Positions 1 to 6,178 of a stretch of DNA of 13,062 nt are shown here, piece after piece. The notes under the pieces are model-generated. The model saw only the letters and a program-made list of their open reading frames with translations, searched no databases and was not told the DNA's origin. Origin of the DNA: Spirochaetaceae bacterium. Its GTDB lineage: Bacteria; Spirochaetota; Spirochaetia; SZUA-6; Fen-1364. Position numbers and translations under genes: made by a program. Within the stretch, counting starts at the first letter, position 1, and every line of letters begins with the position of its first letter. The DNA lies in assembly GCA_003154555.1 (NCBI GenBank), contig PMDT01000345.1, positions 1 through 13,062 of the forward strand, in the 5' to 3' direction.

Positions 1-8
1 GCTTGATA

Positions 9-150
9 TTGAGCGGGCTGCTGCCTGCACCCACCTAAAGAGTTAAGCGTCGCTCAACGCTTGACGTTGTGCGGGCTGCTGCCCGCACACACCCGGAAGG
101 GCAGCCGAAGGCCACGTTCCGAAACTGTTGAGCGGCTACTGCCGCATAAC
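9..150. repeat. Three degenerate hairpin-forming direct repeats (REP-like), period about 60 bp
   Basis: This gene-free left edge has a recurring unit. Positions 1-35 and 59-93 match at 30 of 35 bases, a 58-bp period. The unit core is GCGGGCTGCTGCCCGC in the second copy (71-86), a perfect 6-bp stem with a TGCT loop that extends to 8 bp with flanking GT/AC. The first copy (13-28) has one G-T wobble in the same stem. A weaker third copy begins near 128 (TTGAGCGGCTACTGCCGC). A further hairpin, CTGCCG-CATAA-CGGCAG, follows at 139-155. The arrangement resembles repetitive extragenic palindromes downstream of the minus-strand gene that ends at 165. More copies may lie left of the window. The function is unknown. 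Confidence 0.6.
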
Positions 151-156
151 GGCAGC

Positions 157-175
157 GCGGCGCATCATGCGCCGC
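157..175. repeat. 19-bp perfect palindrome over the stop codon of the Mut7-C gene
   Basis: GCGGCGCATCATGCGCCGC is self-complementary about C166 and can form a GC-rich stem of 7-8 bp. The minus-strand stop codon TGA (165-167) sits in the loop. No T-run follows on either strand, so a standard intrinsic terminator is not supported. It may stabilise the 3' end of the mRNA or belong to the adjacent hairpin array. Confidence 0.5.
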
Positions 176-923
176 TTCCGCTTGCAGCCTCGATCACGTC
201 ATCAGCAAGGCGCTTCATGTGCTCCCAATGGGTTCCCTGCCAATAGAGTTTTGCGCAACCAGGACAACGCGAGAACTGCTCGTGATTGTCGCTGACAAAG
301 GCGGGCAGCATTGTCCGTACGACTGACTTCTCCACATTCTGCAGCGGCGCGTTGCAGGACATGCATCGGCTGAAAAGGGATATCCTTCGCGAGAGGTCGA
401 ATCTACCGATGATCTCCACTGCCTGGACGCGCGGTATCTCCGAGCGGACAAGATAGCCGTGCGTGACCGCGCGGCGCTTGAGAAGGCCCCGGTCCCTGCT
501 GAGCACGATCCTTTGTTCCTTCAGCGCCTGGCGAACGAGCTCGCCATCCTCCAGAGGCGCGCGGTACGATGAATCGAAACCGAACATGCGGAGCAGGCGC
601 GCGAGCTTGCCCAGGTGAACGTCCAGCGCAAATCTCGTCTGGCGAAGCGGTTCGGGGCGAACCTTGGATGTCGGCCCGATGTCGAATGATTCAAACCGCG
701 GGTAGACGCTGACCCTGTCGCCGTCCTGCAGTCGCTCGTCGAAGCCCACGGATCGTCCATTCACCAGCAGAAGGTCCACCTCGGTGTGCGGCACGCCAAG
801 ATCTTCGATCACCGACTTCACGCTCGATTCCGGCCTGCATGCCAGCGCGAAGTCCCGCCTGCGCTTGCCCGTCGGCAGAAAATCGTTGAGCTCTTCGTAG
901 AAGCGCAGCATAACCGAAGGCAT
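165..923 (-). CDS. Mut7-C RNase domain protein with N-terminal ubiquitin/MoaD-like domain
   Basis: This 252-residue protein has the known two-domain layout of bacterial Mut7-C proteins. Residues 1-80 form a MoaD/ThiS/ubiquitin-like fold. Residues about 95-245 are the Mut7-C region, a PIN-like nuclease relative. The PIN-like core shows FALDVHLGKLARLLRMFGFD with its early Asp, then the acidic LSRDRGLLKRR segment. A zinc-ribbon-like pair follows, CMSC and CPGC about 35 residues apart. The family is inferred to act on RNA in the cytoplasm; no substrate can be deduced here. The ATG start is supported by an AAGGAA Shine-Dalgarno-like sequence 5 nt upstream. It is transcribed divergently from the ABC ATPase gene, so a functional link between them is not implied. 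The domain call is confident and the activity is inferred from the family. Confidence 0.88.
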   Translation of the reverse strand: MPSVMLRFYEELNDFLPTGKRRRDFALACRPESSVKSVIEDLGVPHTEVDLLLVNGRSVGFDERLQDGDRVSVYPRFESFDIGPTSKVRPEPLRQTRFALDVHLGKLARLLRMFGFDSSYRAPLEDGELVRQALKEQRIVLSRDRGLLKRRAVTHGYLVRSEIPRVQAVEIIGRFDLSRRISLFSRCMSCNAPLQNVEKSVVRTMLPAFVSDNHEQFSRCPGCAKLYWQGTHWEHMKRLADDVIEAASGSGA

Positions 924-944
924 TCCGTTTCCTTGCAGGCAACG

Positions 945-973
945 AGCATAGCACGCGCCGCCGCCCTGGCGAA
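945..973 (-). promoter_or_regulatory. Candidate sigma-70-type promoter for the Mut7-C gene
   Basis: On the minus strand TTCGCC (973-968) and TATGCT (950-945) are separated by 17 nt. The predicted start near 938 leaves a leader of about 15 nt that contains the ribosome-binding site. The -35 match is weak, so this is tentative. Confidence 0.35.
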
Positions 974-1021
974 GGGAAGCAGCGGCGCTATCCTCGACTT
1001 GATCACACGCACGCTACGGCA

Positions 1022-1027
1022 GGGAGG
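1022..1027 (+). promoter_or_regulatory. Ribosome-binding site supporting the ATG at 1034
   Basis: GGGAGG lies 6 nt before ATG 1034. It favours this start for the ABC ATPase over the in-frame GTG at 1109, where family similarity begins. Confidence 0.6.
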
Positions 1028-1033
1028 TCAGCC

Positions 1034-1906
1034 ATGATCGGTATGCGGCTTCCCTGCGCGGAGCCTGCCACTGTGCCGAGGCACGATCTCTTGAGTATAC
1101 TCACCCGGGTGGAGGCAGCTCAAACAGCGGTGTCACTTGTTTCCGTGGGCCTCTCCATCAGGGGCGCACCGATCCTGCGCGACATCACGTGGGATGTCGG
1201 CTGGGGGGAGAAATGGGTGGTCCTTGGCTTGAATGGGAGCGGCAAGACGTCGCTCCTGCGCCTGCTCTCGGGCTACGGCTATCCCTCCCGCGGCACCATG
1301 CAGGTGCTTGGCGGGGTATTCGGCCGGTCAGACCTGCACGAGATGCGCCGGAGCGTCGGCTGGATTCACGGCGATCTTGCGGTCGATTTTCCCGGATTCA
1401 TGAATTGCCGGGAGGTCGTGTTGAGCGGAAAAAGGGGCAGCATCGCTGTCTATGAGCCCATGAGCGACAGGGAGGAGCGGCACGTGGATGAATCGCTTGC
1501 CGCCATCGGCGCGGGCCACCTTGCCGGGCGACTTTTTCCTTCCCTTTCCACGGGGGAGCGGCAACGCGTCCTGATCGCCCGCGCGCTCGCGGCAGAGCCG
1601 CGGTTGCTCCTGCTGGATGAGCCGTGCATCGGCCTGGACCCATTGGCCCGGGAGGACTTCCTCGAATCGCTCGCGATGCTTTTTCAAAGAAGGCCGGAGT
1701 TGACGGTCGTCGCCGTCACGCACCACGTGGAGGAGATCGTCGAAGGCTACGGAAAGATGCTGCTGCTGGCAGGCGGCGCCGTCGTCGACCGGGGCGCGCG
1801 CGAAAGCGTGCTCGCAGGGCCCGGCATCCGCCGCGTCTACGGGGAACGCTGCCGCATCGAACGCCGCAACGGGAGATACGCCATGCATTTTGCGGGGAAG
1901 CCATGA
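1034..1906 (+). CDS. ABC transporter ATP-binding protein, COG1119 (ModF/YlmA-like)
   Basis: This 290-residue protein has one nucleotide-binding domain. It shows Walker A GLNGSGKT (65-72), signature LSTGERQRV (171-179), Walker B LLLLDEP (191-197), D-loop GLD and switch His in THH (229-231). The usual Q-loop glutamine is absent: the segment after GW reads IHGDLAV. The stretch REVVLSGKRGSIAVYEP and the overall layout match the COG1119 group annotated as molybdenum-transport or photorepair-related ATPases. No permease or binding protein is nearby, so transport is unproven and a soluble role is possible. ATG 1034 has a good ribosome-binding site. A GTG at 1109 would remove 25 residues with no family similarity. 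The stop overlaps the next gene as ATGA, implying translational coupling. Confidence 0.85.
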   Translation: MIGMRLPCAEPATVPRHDLLSILTRVEAAQTAVSLVSVGLSIRGAPILRDITWDVGWGEKWVVLGLNGSGKTSLLRLLSGYGYPSRGTMQVLGGVFGRSDLHEMRRSVGWIHGDLAVDFPGFMNCREVVLSGKRGSIAVYEPMSDREERHVDESLAAIGAGHLAGRLFPSLSTGERQRVLIARALAAEPRLLLLDEPCIGLDPLAREDFLESLAMLFQRRPELTVVAVTHHVEEIVEGYGKMLLLAGGAVVDRGARESVLAGPGIRRVYGERCRIERRNGRYAMHFAGKP

Positions 1907-2352
1907 TCGATCGCAAGCCCATTACGCAGAAGCTCGTGCGGGCGCGTGACGTCTTCTACACCGTGAGCTGGTCGCGCCTGCGCAAGGCCGACAAGTACGA
2001 GATCATCACGTCGGTTCCCTCCGAGGCGGGCATCTACGAGCTGTACTACATGGACGACTGGGAGAAGCTCTGTCTTTTTCACGTGGGCAAGTCCTGGTAC
2101 GGGGGGCTTCGAAACGAGATACGCGCGCGCACGGACATCGAGCTGGAGAAAGACGCGCCGCGCAAGGCGATCCTTGAGGAGCATGACTGCTGGTACCGAT
2201 GGTCGCTGCTCAGCAACAGCGACGACATGGCCGATGTGCTGTTCTTCTTCGCCCAGACCTACCTGCCGGGCATCTTGAGCGTGCATCATTCGGGCCGTTA
2301 CGACAGGGTGTTTGTGAAGGAGAACGACGCAGACAAGATCGTGACAGTGTGA
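1903..2352 (+). CDS. Hypothetical protein, possible divergent GIY-YIG-like fold
   Basis: This 149-residue cytoplasmic protein has no signal peptide or membrane segment. I do not recognise a named family. Residues 41-76 read as a degenerate GIY-YIG module: AGIYELYY (42-49), then a short turn, then LFHVGKSWYGGLRNEIRAR (58-76). That second part resembles the YVGK...LRRRI element of such nucleases. The later helix that normally carries the catalytic glutamate reads DDMADVLFFFAQTYLPG (108-124), with Asp instead. A nuclease activity may therefore be lost. The ATG overlaps the ABC ATPase stop (ATGA), so both proteins should come from one transcript. An alternative is a lineage-specific protein whose likeness to GIY-YIG is coincidental. 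Confidence 0.75.
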   Translation: MIDRKPITQKLVRARDVFYTVSWSRLRKADKYEIITSVPSEAGIYELYYMDDWEKLCLFHVGKSWYGGLRNEIRARTDIELEKDAPRKAILEEHDCWYRWSLLSNSDDMADVLFFFAQTYLPGILSVHHSGRYDRVFVKENDADKIVTV

Positions 2353-2371
2353 GGGAAAAGGCTCCCGCCTC

Positions 2372-2400
2372 TGGCACATCACGCTTCGCATGATGTGTCA
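2372..2400. terminator. Stem-loop between convergent genes, possible bidirectional terminator
   Basis: TGGCACATCA (2372-2381) pairs with TGATGTGTCA (2391-2400): nine Watson-Crick pairs and one G-T pair around a 9-nt loop. It fills the gap between the plus gene ending at 2352 and the minus gene ending at 2398. No clear T-run follows on either strand, so termination strength is uncertain. Confidence 0.45.
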
Positions 2401-2817
2401 GAACTGCCCCAGTTTCTCCGCCATTTGCTTGATGCGCTTTGAGAGTGATACGAGGAGACGGCGCGTCCACAGGGGGCTCGCGGAGTAGATGTCGGCGAAG
2501 TTCTCCTTCGTGAACTCCAGCGCGTGCAGATCGCCCTTGGCGATCACGGTTGCGGAACGGACCGACTTGTCGAAAAAGCTCATTTCGCCGATCAGCTCTC
2601 CCTTGCCGAGTGTCGCCAGCACTTTGTATTTTTCCCCCATCCGCCGGGTGACGTAGACCTCGCCTTCCATGATCCAGAATATTTTCTGCTGGATGTCGCC
2701 CTCGCGGATCAGGATCTGCTTGTCCTTGAACCTGCGACCGAATTTGGCGATGACCGATTCGTCCAGCGCCTCTTCCGCCTGGAAGGCGATCTTCATGATC
2801 TCGTTGTAGGCGTCCAT
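2398..2817 (-). CDS. Stand-alone cyclic nucleotide-binding domain protein (intact pocket)
   Basis: This 139-residue protein is essentially one CRP-type beta-barrel with a short C-terminal helix. The phosphate-binding cassette is recognisable: GELIGEMSFF (73-82) followed by RSAT (87-90), which supplies the conserved Glu and Arg that contact the cyclic nucleotide. The N-terminal barrel strands include ILIREGD and IFWIMEGEVYVT. There is no helix-turn-helix, kinase, channel or cyclase domain, so it probably acts through a partner protein. Start ATG 2817 shares one base with the stop of the upstream cyclic-nucleotide-binding gene (TGATG), implying coupled synthesis. A longer frame reaching 3012 is open but overlaps the upstream gene. 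It ends convergently to the GIY-YIG-like gene. Confidence 0.85.
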   Translation of the reverse strand: MDAYNEIMKIAFQAEEALDESVIAKFGRRFKDKQILIREGDIQQKIFWIMEGEVYVTRRMGEKYKVLATLGKGELIGEMSFFDKSVRSATVIAKGDLHALEFTKENFADIYSASPLWTRRLLVSLSKRIKQMAEKLGQF

Positions 2818-3224
2818 CAGCGGCTCCCCGCTTCCAGGAGGCCCAGCTTTTCGCCGAACTCGGCGTTGAGGATGCGAAGCTCGCGCGTGAGCCCTGTCGT
2901 CGCAAGAAGGGCGAGCTCCCAGGAAACGCCTGCTGCCGTGAAGAAGCCTTCGAGGTCCCAGCGGTAGAGGATCGTCCGTTCCATCGCCTGCGTGATGCAA
3001 AGGCGCTTGCACTCGGCCAGAGGTTCGACCAGCCCGAATATGCCATCCGGCGGCACCCAGAGGGTGAAATTCGAGTCCCGCAGCGCATAGCTCACCTTGA
3101 TGAGCCCGGCGATCACGTAGTAGACCGGTTTGGGGCCGGCCGCATCGCCGATCTTGTATATCGGGCTCCGTGCCGCAAATGAGCTTTCCTCGCCATACTG
3201 TAGATATCGGGGAAGAATCTCCAT
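2817..3224 (-). CDS. Cyclic nucleotide-binding-like protein, degenerate pocket
   Basis: This 135-residue protein is built like the downstream gene product: barrel strands around PVYYVIAGLIKVSY (32-45), then a hinge, then a C-terminal helical segment. The position of the phosphate-binding cassette reads GIFGLVEPLAECKRLCITQAM (61-81). The conserved Gly-Glu is replaced and the key Arg is not in place, so cyclic nucleotide binding is doubtful. No DNA-binding domain follows. It is the first gene of a two-gene minus-strand unit, coupled by a one-base overlap to the intact homologue. I infer a heteromeric pair with one sensing and one non-sensing subunit. The start ATG has AGGA almost adjacent, a poor spacing, so translation may be weak. 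Confidence 0.78.
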   Translation of the reverse strand: MEILPRYLQYGEESSFAARSPIYKIGDAAGPKPVYYVIAGLIKVSYALRDSNFTLWVPPDGIFGLVEPLAECKRLCITQAMERTILYRWDLEGFFTAAGVSWELALLATTGLTRELRILNAEFGEKLGLLEAGSR

Positions 3225-3230
3225 ATCCTA

Positions 3231-3270
3231 TGAATTCTTCGACATTTTACCTGCTTTTTATTGAATTCTT
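3231..3270. repeat. TGAATTCTT direct repeat in the divergent promoter region, possible operator
   Basis: TGAATTCTT occurs at 3231-3239 and 3262-3270, 31 bp apart, close to three helical turns. Each contains the palindrome GAATTC. The second copy overlaps the -35 element of the galactokinase promoter, and the first lies just upstream of the minus-strand start at 3224. The region is much more AT-rich than its surroundings. Operator function is an inference. Confidence 0.35.
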
Positions 3271-3289
3271 TTCACTATTTGTCTATACT
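3261..3289 (+). promoter_or_regulatory. Sigma-70-type promoter of the galactokinase operon
   Basis: TTGAAT (3261-3266) and TATACT (3284-3289) are separated by 17 nt. They match the consensus at 4/6 and 5/6 positions. A start near 3296 gives a leader of about 33 nt that contains GGGAG before ATG 3329. Confidence 0.65.
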
Positions 3290-3328
3290 GACGCAACCCT
3301 CGAAACGCACCATCTGCGGGAGACATTA

Positions 3329-4492
3329 ATGGATCCAGTGAAGCAAAGCCATGTCGAGGAATACGGCAAGGCACCCGAGATAGTCGCATCGGCCCCGGGC
3401 CGTGTGAACCTTATCGGCGAGCACACCGATTACAACGAAGGCTTTGTCTTTCCGATGGCCATTGATTTCACCGTGCGCGTGGCGATCACGCGCCGCAAGG
3501 ATACCCACCTCCGTTTCTACTCCGTGGACTACAAGGACCGCAAAAGGGCCACCCTCCCCACGCTGCGGTTTCGCAAAGAAGACAGGTGGGCAAACTACCC
3601 CAAGGGCATCATCTCCCAGTTCCTTGAACGCGGCCATCCCCTGGGAGGGATGGACGTTACCATTCACGGCGACATCCCGCAGGGAGCCGGTCTCTCTTCC
3701 TCCGCGGCGCTGGAGGTTGCCACCGCGCTGGCAATCCAGGACCTCTATGGCATCGAAATCGGGCGCGAGGAGCTCGCGAAGCTCGCCCAGAAGGCCGAAA
3801 ATGAGTTCGTGGGGATCAGAAGCGGCATCATGGACCAGTTCATCTCGAGGCTGGCCAAGGAGGGGCATGCCATGCTCCTCGATACGCGGACGCTCGCCTA
3901 TCACTACGTGCCCCTCTCCCTGAAGGGTGTGAAGATCCTCATTACGAACTCCAAGGTGCCGCGTGTGCTGGCGGACGCGGAATACAGCAAGCGCCGCGAA
4001 GAGTGTCGCCTGTGCGTGGAGCTTCTTTCGCCCAGGAAACCGGGAACCGCGCTGCGCGATTATTCGGCATCGGACGTGCGGGACAGCATGGGCCTGATCC
4101 CTGAAGCGACCAGGAAGAAATGTCTTCACGTCGTGGAGGAGAATCAGCGCGTCCTCGAGGCGGAAGAGGCCCTGCGGAAGAAGGACCTCTTGTCTTTCGG
4201 GAAGCTCATGAACCGCTCCCATGAAAGCCTGCGGGACCTTTACGAGGTTTCCTGCCCCGAGCTGGACTGGCTGGTCAAGAGGGCCTGGGAAACGGAGGGC
4301 GTCTACGGTTCGCGTCTCACCGGGGCCGGCTTCGGGGGCTGTACGGTCACCCTTATCGAAGAGGATGCCATCCCGCTGTACAGGGAACACATCGTCCAGT
4401 ACGAACGCATCTTCGGGTTCCGACCCGAGCTGTACATCTGCCATCCGTCGGCAGGCGCCAGAATCGTGGAGAACAGGGTCCAGAGCGCATGA
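3329..4492 (+). CDS. galK: Galactokinase
   Basis: This 387-residue GHMP kinase phosphorylates galactose at C1 with ATP, the first committed step of the Leloir pathway, in the cytoplasm. The galactokinase signature PGRVNLIGEHTDYNEGF is at 23-39. The phosphate-binding loop GAGLSSSAALEVA is at 119-131. The catalytic base is Asp169 in SGIMDQ, with Arg25 as the partner residue. The third GHMP motif SRLTGAGFGGCTV is at 328-340. The length is normal for the family. ATG 3329 has GGGAG 6 nt upstream and lies just below a strong promoter; the frame is open back to 3170 but that part is not family-like. The stop overlaps surE (ATGA). No galT or galE is in view. Confidence 0.96.
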   Translation: MDPVKQSHVEEYGKAPEIVASAPGRVNLIGEHTDYNEGFVFPMAIDFTVRVAITRRKDTHLRFYSVDYKDRKRATLPTLRFRKEDRWANYPKGIISQFLERGHPLGGMDVTIHGDIPQGAGLSSSAALEVATALAIQDLYGIEIGREELAKLAQKAENEFVGIRSGIMDQFISRLAKEGHAMLLDTRTLAYHYVPLSLKGVKILITNSKVPRVLADAEYSKRREECRLCVELLSPRKPGTALRDYSASDVRDSMGLIPEATRKKCLHVVEENQRVLEAEEALRKKDLLSFGKLMNRSHESLRDLYEVSCPELDWLVKRAWETEGVYGSRLTGAGFGGCTVTLIEEDAIPLYREHIVQYERIFGFRPELYICHPSAGARIVENRVQSA

Positions 4493-5232
4493 GAATACTC
4501 CTCACGAACGACGACAGCATCGTCAGCGGCGGTATCCGGGCCCTCATTGCCGTGCTCTCCAGCTCCCATGACGTCTGGGTCGTCGCCCCGGAAAACGAGA
4601 AAAGCGGGGGCTCCCACTCCATCACCCTGCACGATGCGCTGCGCGTGCGCACGGTCTCTCCGCGCCAGCTCTCCTGCCGGGGGACGCCGGCGGATTGCGT
4701 CATGGTGGGGCTGCTCGGTCTGGTCCCGTCGCCCGTGGACCTCGTCATTTCGGGCATCAACCACGGCCCCAATCTCGGCACGGACATCCTGTACTCGGGA
4801 ACGGCCGCCGGGGCCCGACAGGGTGCGCTCATGGGTGTTCCCTCGGTTGCCCTGTCCGCGGGCACACATCGACCCCCATTCGATTTCGAGGCAGCCGCGG
4901 ATTTCGCCGCGCGGAACCTGGACATATTCCGGGAGCTGGGCACCGACGATCATTTCCTGAATATCAACTTTCCCGCATCAGGGACGCGCCAGGCCGGGAC
5001 CGAGATCACCTTTCCCTCGCGCAGGATCTACGGCTACCGCCTGCACACCTACGACTCGCCTGACGGCGATTGCTATTGCTTCATGGGAGGGGAGCTCCCT
5101 TCCGCGCTCCCTGAGGACGGGTCGGATTCAATGGTCCTCTCACAAGGAAAGATCTCGATCTCGCCCATCCACGCGCACCCGCGCAACTGGGCGTCCATCG
5201 AGGAAAGCTACAGAGGTGTGCGATTCAGATGA
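4489..5232 (+). CDS. surE: 5'/3'-nucleotidase SurE
   Basis: This 247-residue protein belongs to the SurE family of metal-dependent phosphatases, which dephosphorylate nucleoside monophosphates and in some members short polyphosphate. It shows the N-terminal MRILLTNDD with metal ligands Asp8 and Asp9, then Ser39 in APENEKSGGSH. GTPADCV (65-71) and SGINHGPNLG (88-97) follow, with metal ligand Asn91. The length matches the family. The start codon overlaps the galactokinase stop (ATGA), and its own stop overlaps the next gene in the same way. Coupling to galactokinase rather than to the more usual pcm or rpoS neighbours may mean it works on sugar or nucleotide phosphates linked to that pathway, but this is inference. 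Confidence 0.95.
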   Translation: MRILLTNDDSIVSGGIRALIAVLSSSHDVWVVAPENEKSGGSHSITLHDALRVRTVSPRQLSCRGTPADCVMVGLLGLVPSPVDLVISGINHGPNLGTDILYSGTAAGARQGALMGVPSVALSAGTHRPPFDFEAAADFAARNLDIFRELGTDDHFLNINFPASGTRQAGTEITFPSRRIYGYRLHTYDSPDGDCYCFMGGELPSALPEDGSDSMVLSQGKISISPIHAHPRNWASIEESYRGVRFR

Positions 5233-5921
5233 ACGACAAGCTCGAGCGCGCCGTGAAGCTGTATCACGCCCACAGGTTCGACCAGGCCCTGGAAGAGCTG
5301 AGCGCGCTGGAAAAGGAATCCGAGCCGTCACCCGAGATCGACTACTATGTCGGCCTTTCCCTCACCCAGATCGGAAGGCACGAGGAAGCGCTCCTTGCCC
5401 TGGAAAAGGTGGTCAACTCCCATTTCAGCTTCCTCCACATCATGCAGGCGCGCATGGTGCTGGGATACATCTATTCCGTGACGGGGCGCTTCCGCCTGGC
5501 CGAGTTCGAATTCAACAAGGTCAACGAGATGGGCCTCCAGTCTTCCCAGGCGCTGGCCGCGCTGGGCTACGTCTACTATGCCCAGAAAAAGGTGCCGGAA
5601 AGTGTCGAGATGCTCACCAAGGCGTTGGAGCTGGAGCCGCGAAATCCCAACGCGCTCAACTCGCTGGGCTTCATCTACGCGGAGGAGAAGCTCGATATCG
5701 GCAAGGCCATCCATCTCTGTCGCCAGGCCGTGGAAATCGCCCCGCGCAATGCGGCGTACCTGGACTCGCTGGGATGGGCTTATTTCCGGCAGGGCAATTT
5801 TGCCGAGGCAAAAGTGCATTTCCGACGCGCGCTGGATCTCGCCCCGGGCAACAAGGAGATCGCCCAGCATATGCGATCCTGCCTGGACGCCTTGAAAGAC
5901 GTCTCCGCGCCTCCTCGGTAA
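5229..5921 (+). CDS. Tetratricopeptide repeat protein
   Basis: This 230-residue protein consists almost entirely of TPR helical pairs. Approximate repeats lie at 3-32, 37-66, 74-102, 107-136, 141-172 and 175-207. The clearest are ALAALGYVYYAQKKVPESVE, ALNSLGFIYAEEKLDIGKAI and YLDSLGWAYFRQGNFAEAKV. No signal peptide or transmembrane segment is visible, so it should be cytoplasmic and act as a binding scaffold. The partner cannot be read from the sequence. Its ATG overlaps the surE stop (ATGA), making it the third member of a tightly coupled galK-surE-TPR operon. No terminator is visible immediately after it. Confidence 0.88.
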   Translation: MNDKLERAVKLYHAHRFDQALEELSALEKESEPSPEIDYYVGLSLTQIGRHEEALLALEKVVNSHFSFLHIMQARMVLGYIYSVTGRFRLAEFEFNKVNEMGLQSSQALAALGYVYYAQKKVPESVEMLTKALELEPRNPNALNSLGFIYAEEKLDIGKAIHLCRQAVEIAPRNAAYLDSLGWAYFRQGNFAEAKVHFRRALDLAPGNKEIAQHMRSCLDALKDVSAPPR

Positions 5922-5998
5922 GCCCCCGTAAGAAGAGTTGAATTTTCCCGCTTATCCCGCGTCCTGCTCCTGTCGAGAATGAATACAGGAGTGAGCCA

Positions 5999-6160
5999 AT
6001 GAAGGTAGATAGCGTTGCTCTTCCTGCAGTACCGATTACTCAGGCCGCTGAAATGCCGATCATCAACGCGGATGACATCAAGAGCATCCTGTACCTCGGT
6101 ATCAAGGGAGAGATCAAGCTTGACACGGGCAACAAGCACACGGTAGATACGTACGCCTGA
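5999..6160 (+). CDS. Small hypothetical protein (53 aa)
   Basis: This short ORF encodes 53 residues beginning MKVDSVALPAVP and ending HTVDTYA. It has an excellent ribosome-binding site, AGGAG (5987-5991), 7 nt before the ATG. It fills most of the 257-nt gap between the TPR gene and the NHL/VWA gene and ends 18 nt before the latter. The protein is soluble and mildly acidic, with no Cys, signal peptide or membrane segment. A compact central part, DDIKSILYLGIKGEIKLD (25-42), could form a helix followed by strands. I do not recognise the family. The strong ribosome-binding site and the fit between neighbours argue for a real gene. Confidence 0.65.
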   Translation: MKVDSVALPAVPITQAAEMPIINADDIKSILYLGIKGEIKLDTGNKHTVDTYA

Positions 6161-6166
6161 TTTTCC

Positions 6167-6172
6167 TATACT
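6167..6172 (+). promoter_or_regulatory. TATACT -10-like element just upstream of a GTG start
   Basis: TATACT ends 6 nt before GTG 6179, and no Shine-Dalgarno sequence exists between 6161 and 6178. The spacing fits transcription starting at or near the start codon, as in leaderless mRNAs. No convincing -35 box is visible. Confidence 0.3.
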
Positions 6173-6178
6173 GGTTGC

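Noticed and set aside
42..133. Integron attC-like inverse core sites: GTTAAGC (42-48), GCTCAAC (52-58) and GTTGAGC (127-133) fit the GTTRRRY and RYYYAAC patterns.
   Set aside because: The sites fall at different places within the 58-bp repeat units, only 3 bp separates two of them, no integrase or cassette-like genes follow, and the inner arms do not pair well. A hairpin repeat family explains the pattern better.
61..246. Plus-strand ORF of 61 codons over the repeat region.
   Set aside because: It runs through hairpin repeats and into the antisense of the Mut7-C gene; no ribosome-binding site or protein-like composition.
2398..3012. A 204-codon version of the downstream cyclic-nucleotide-binding gene.
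   Set aside because: The extra 65 codons lie inside the upstream homologue in another frame. The ATG at 2817 gives a normal domain start and a typical one-base overlap.
3170..3328. N-terminal extension of galactokinase to 3170.
   Set aside because: It crosses the divergent promoter region and the start of the minus-strand gene. ATG 3329 has a ribosome-binding site, and the protein then has normal family length.
3326..4444. A long antisense frame of 372 codons opposite galactokinase.
   Set aside because: It is a shadow of a high-GC coding region; the plus-strand frame is an unmistakable galactokinase.
5922..5998. Terminator or promoter between the TPR gene and the 53-residue ORF.
   Set aside because: A TTGAAT at 5938-5943 has no -10 at a workable distance, and no hairpin with a T-run is visible.
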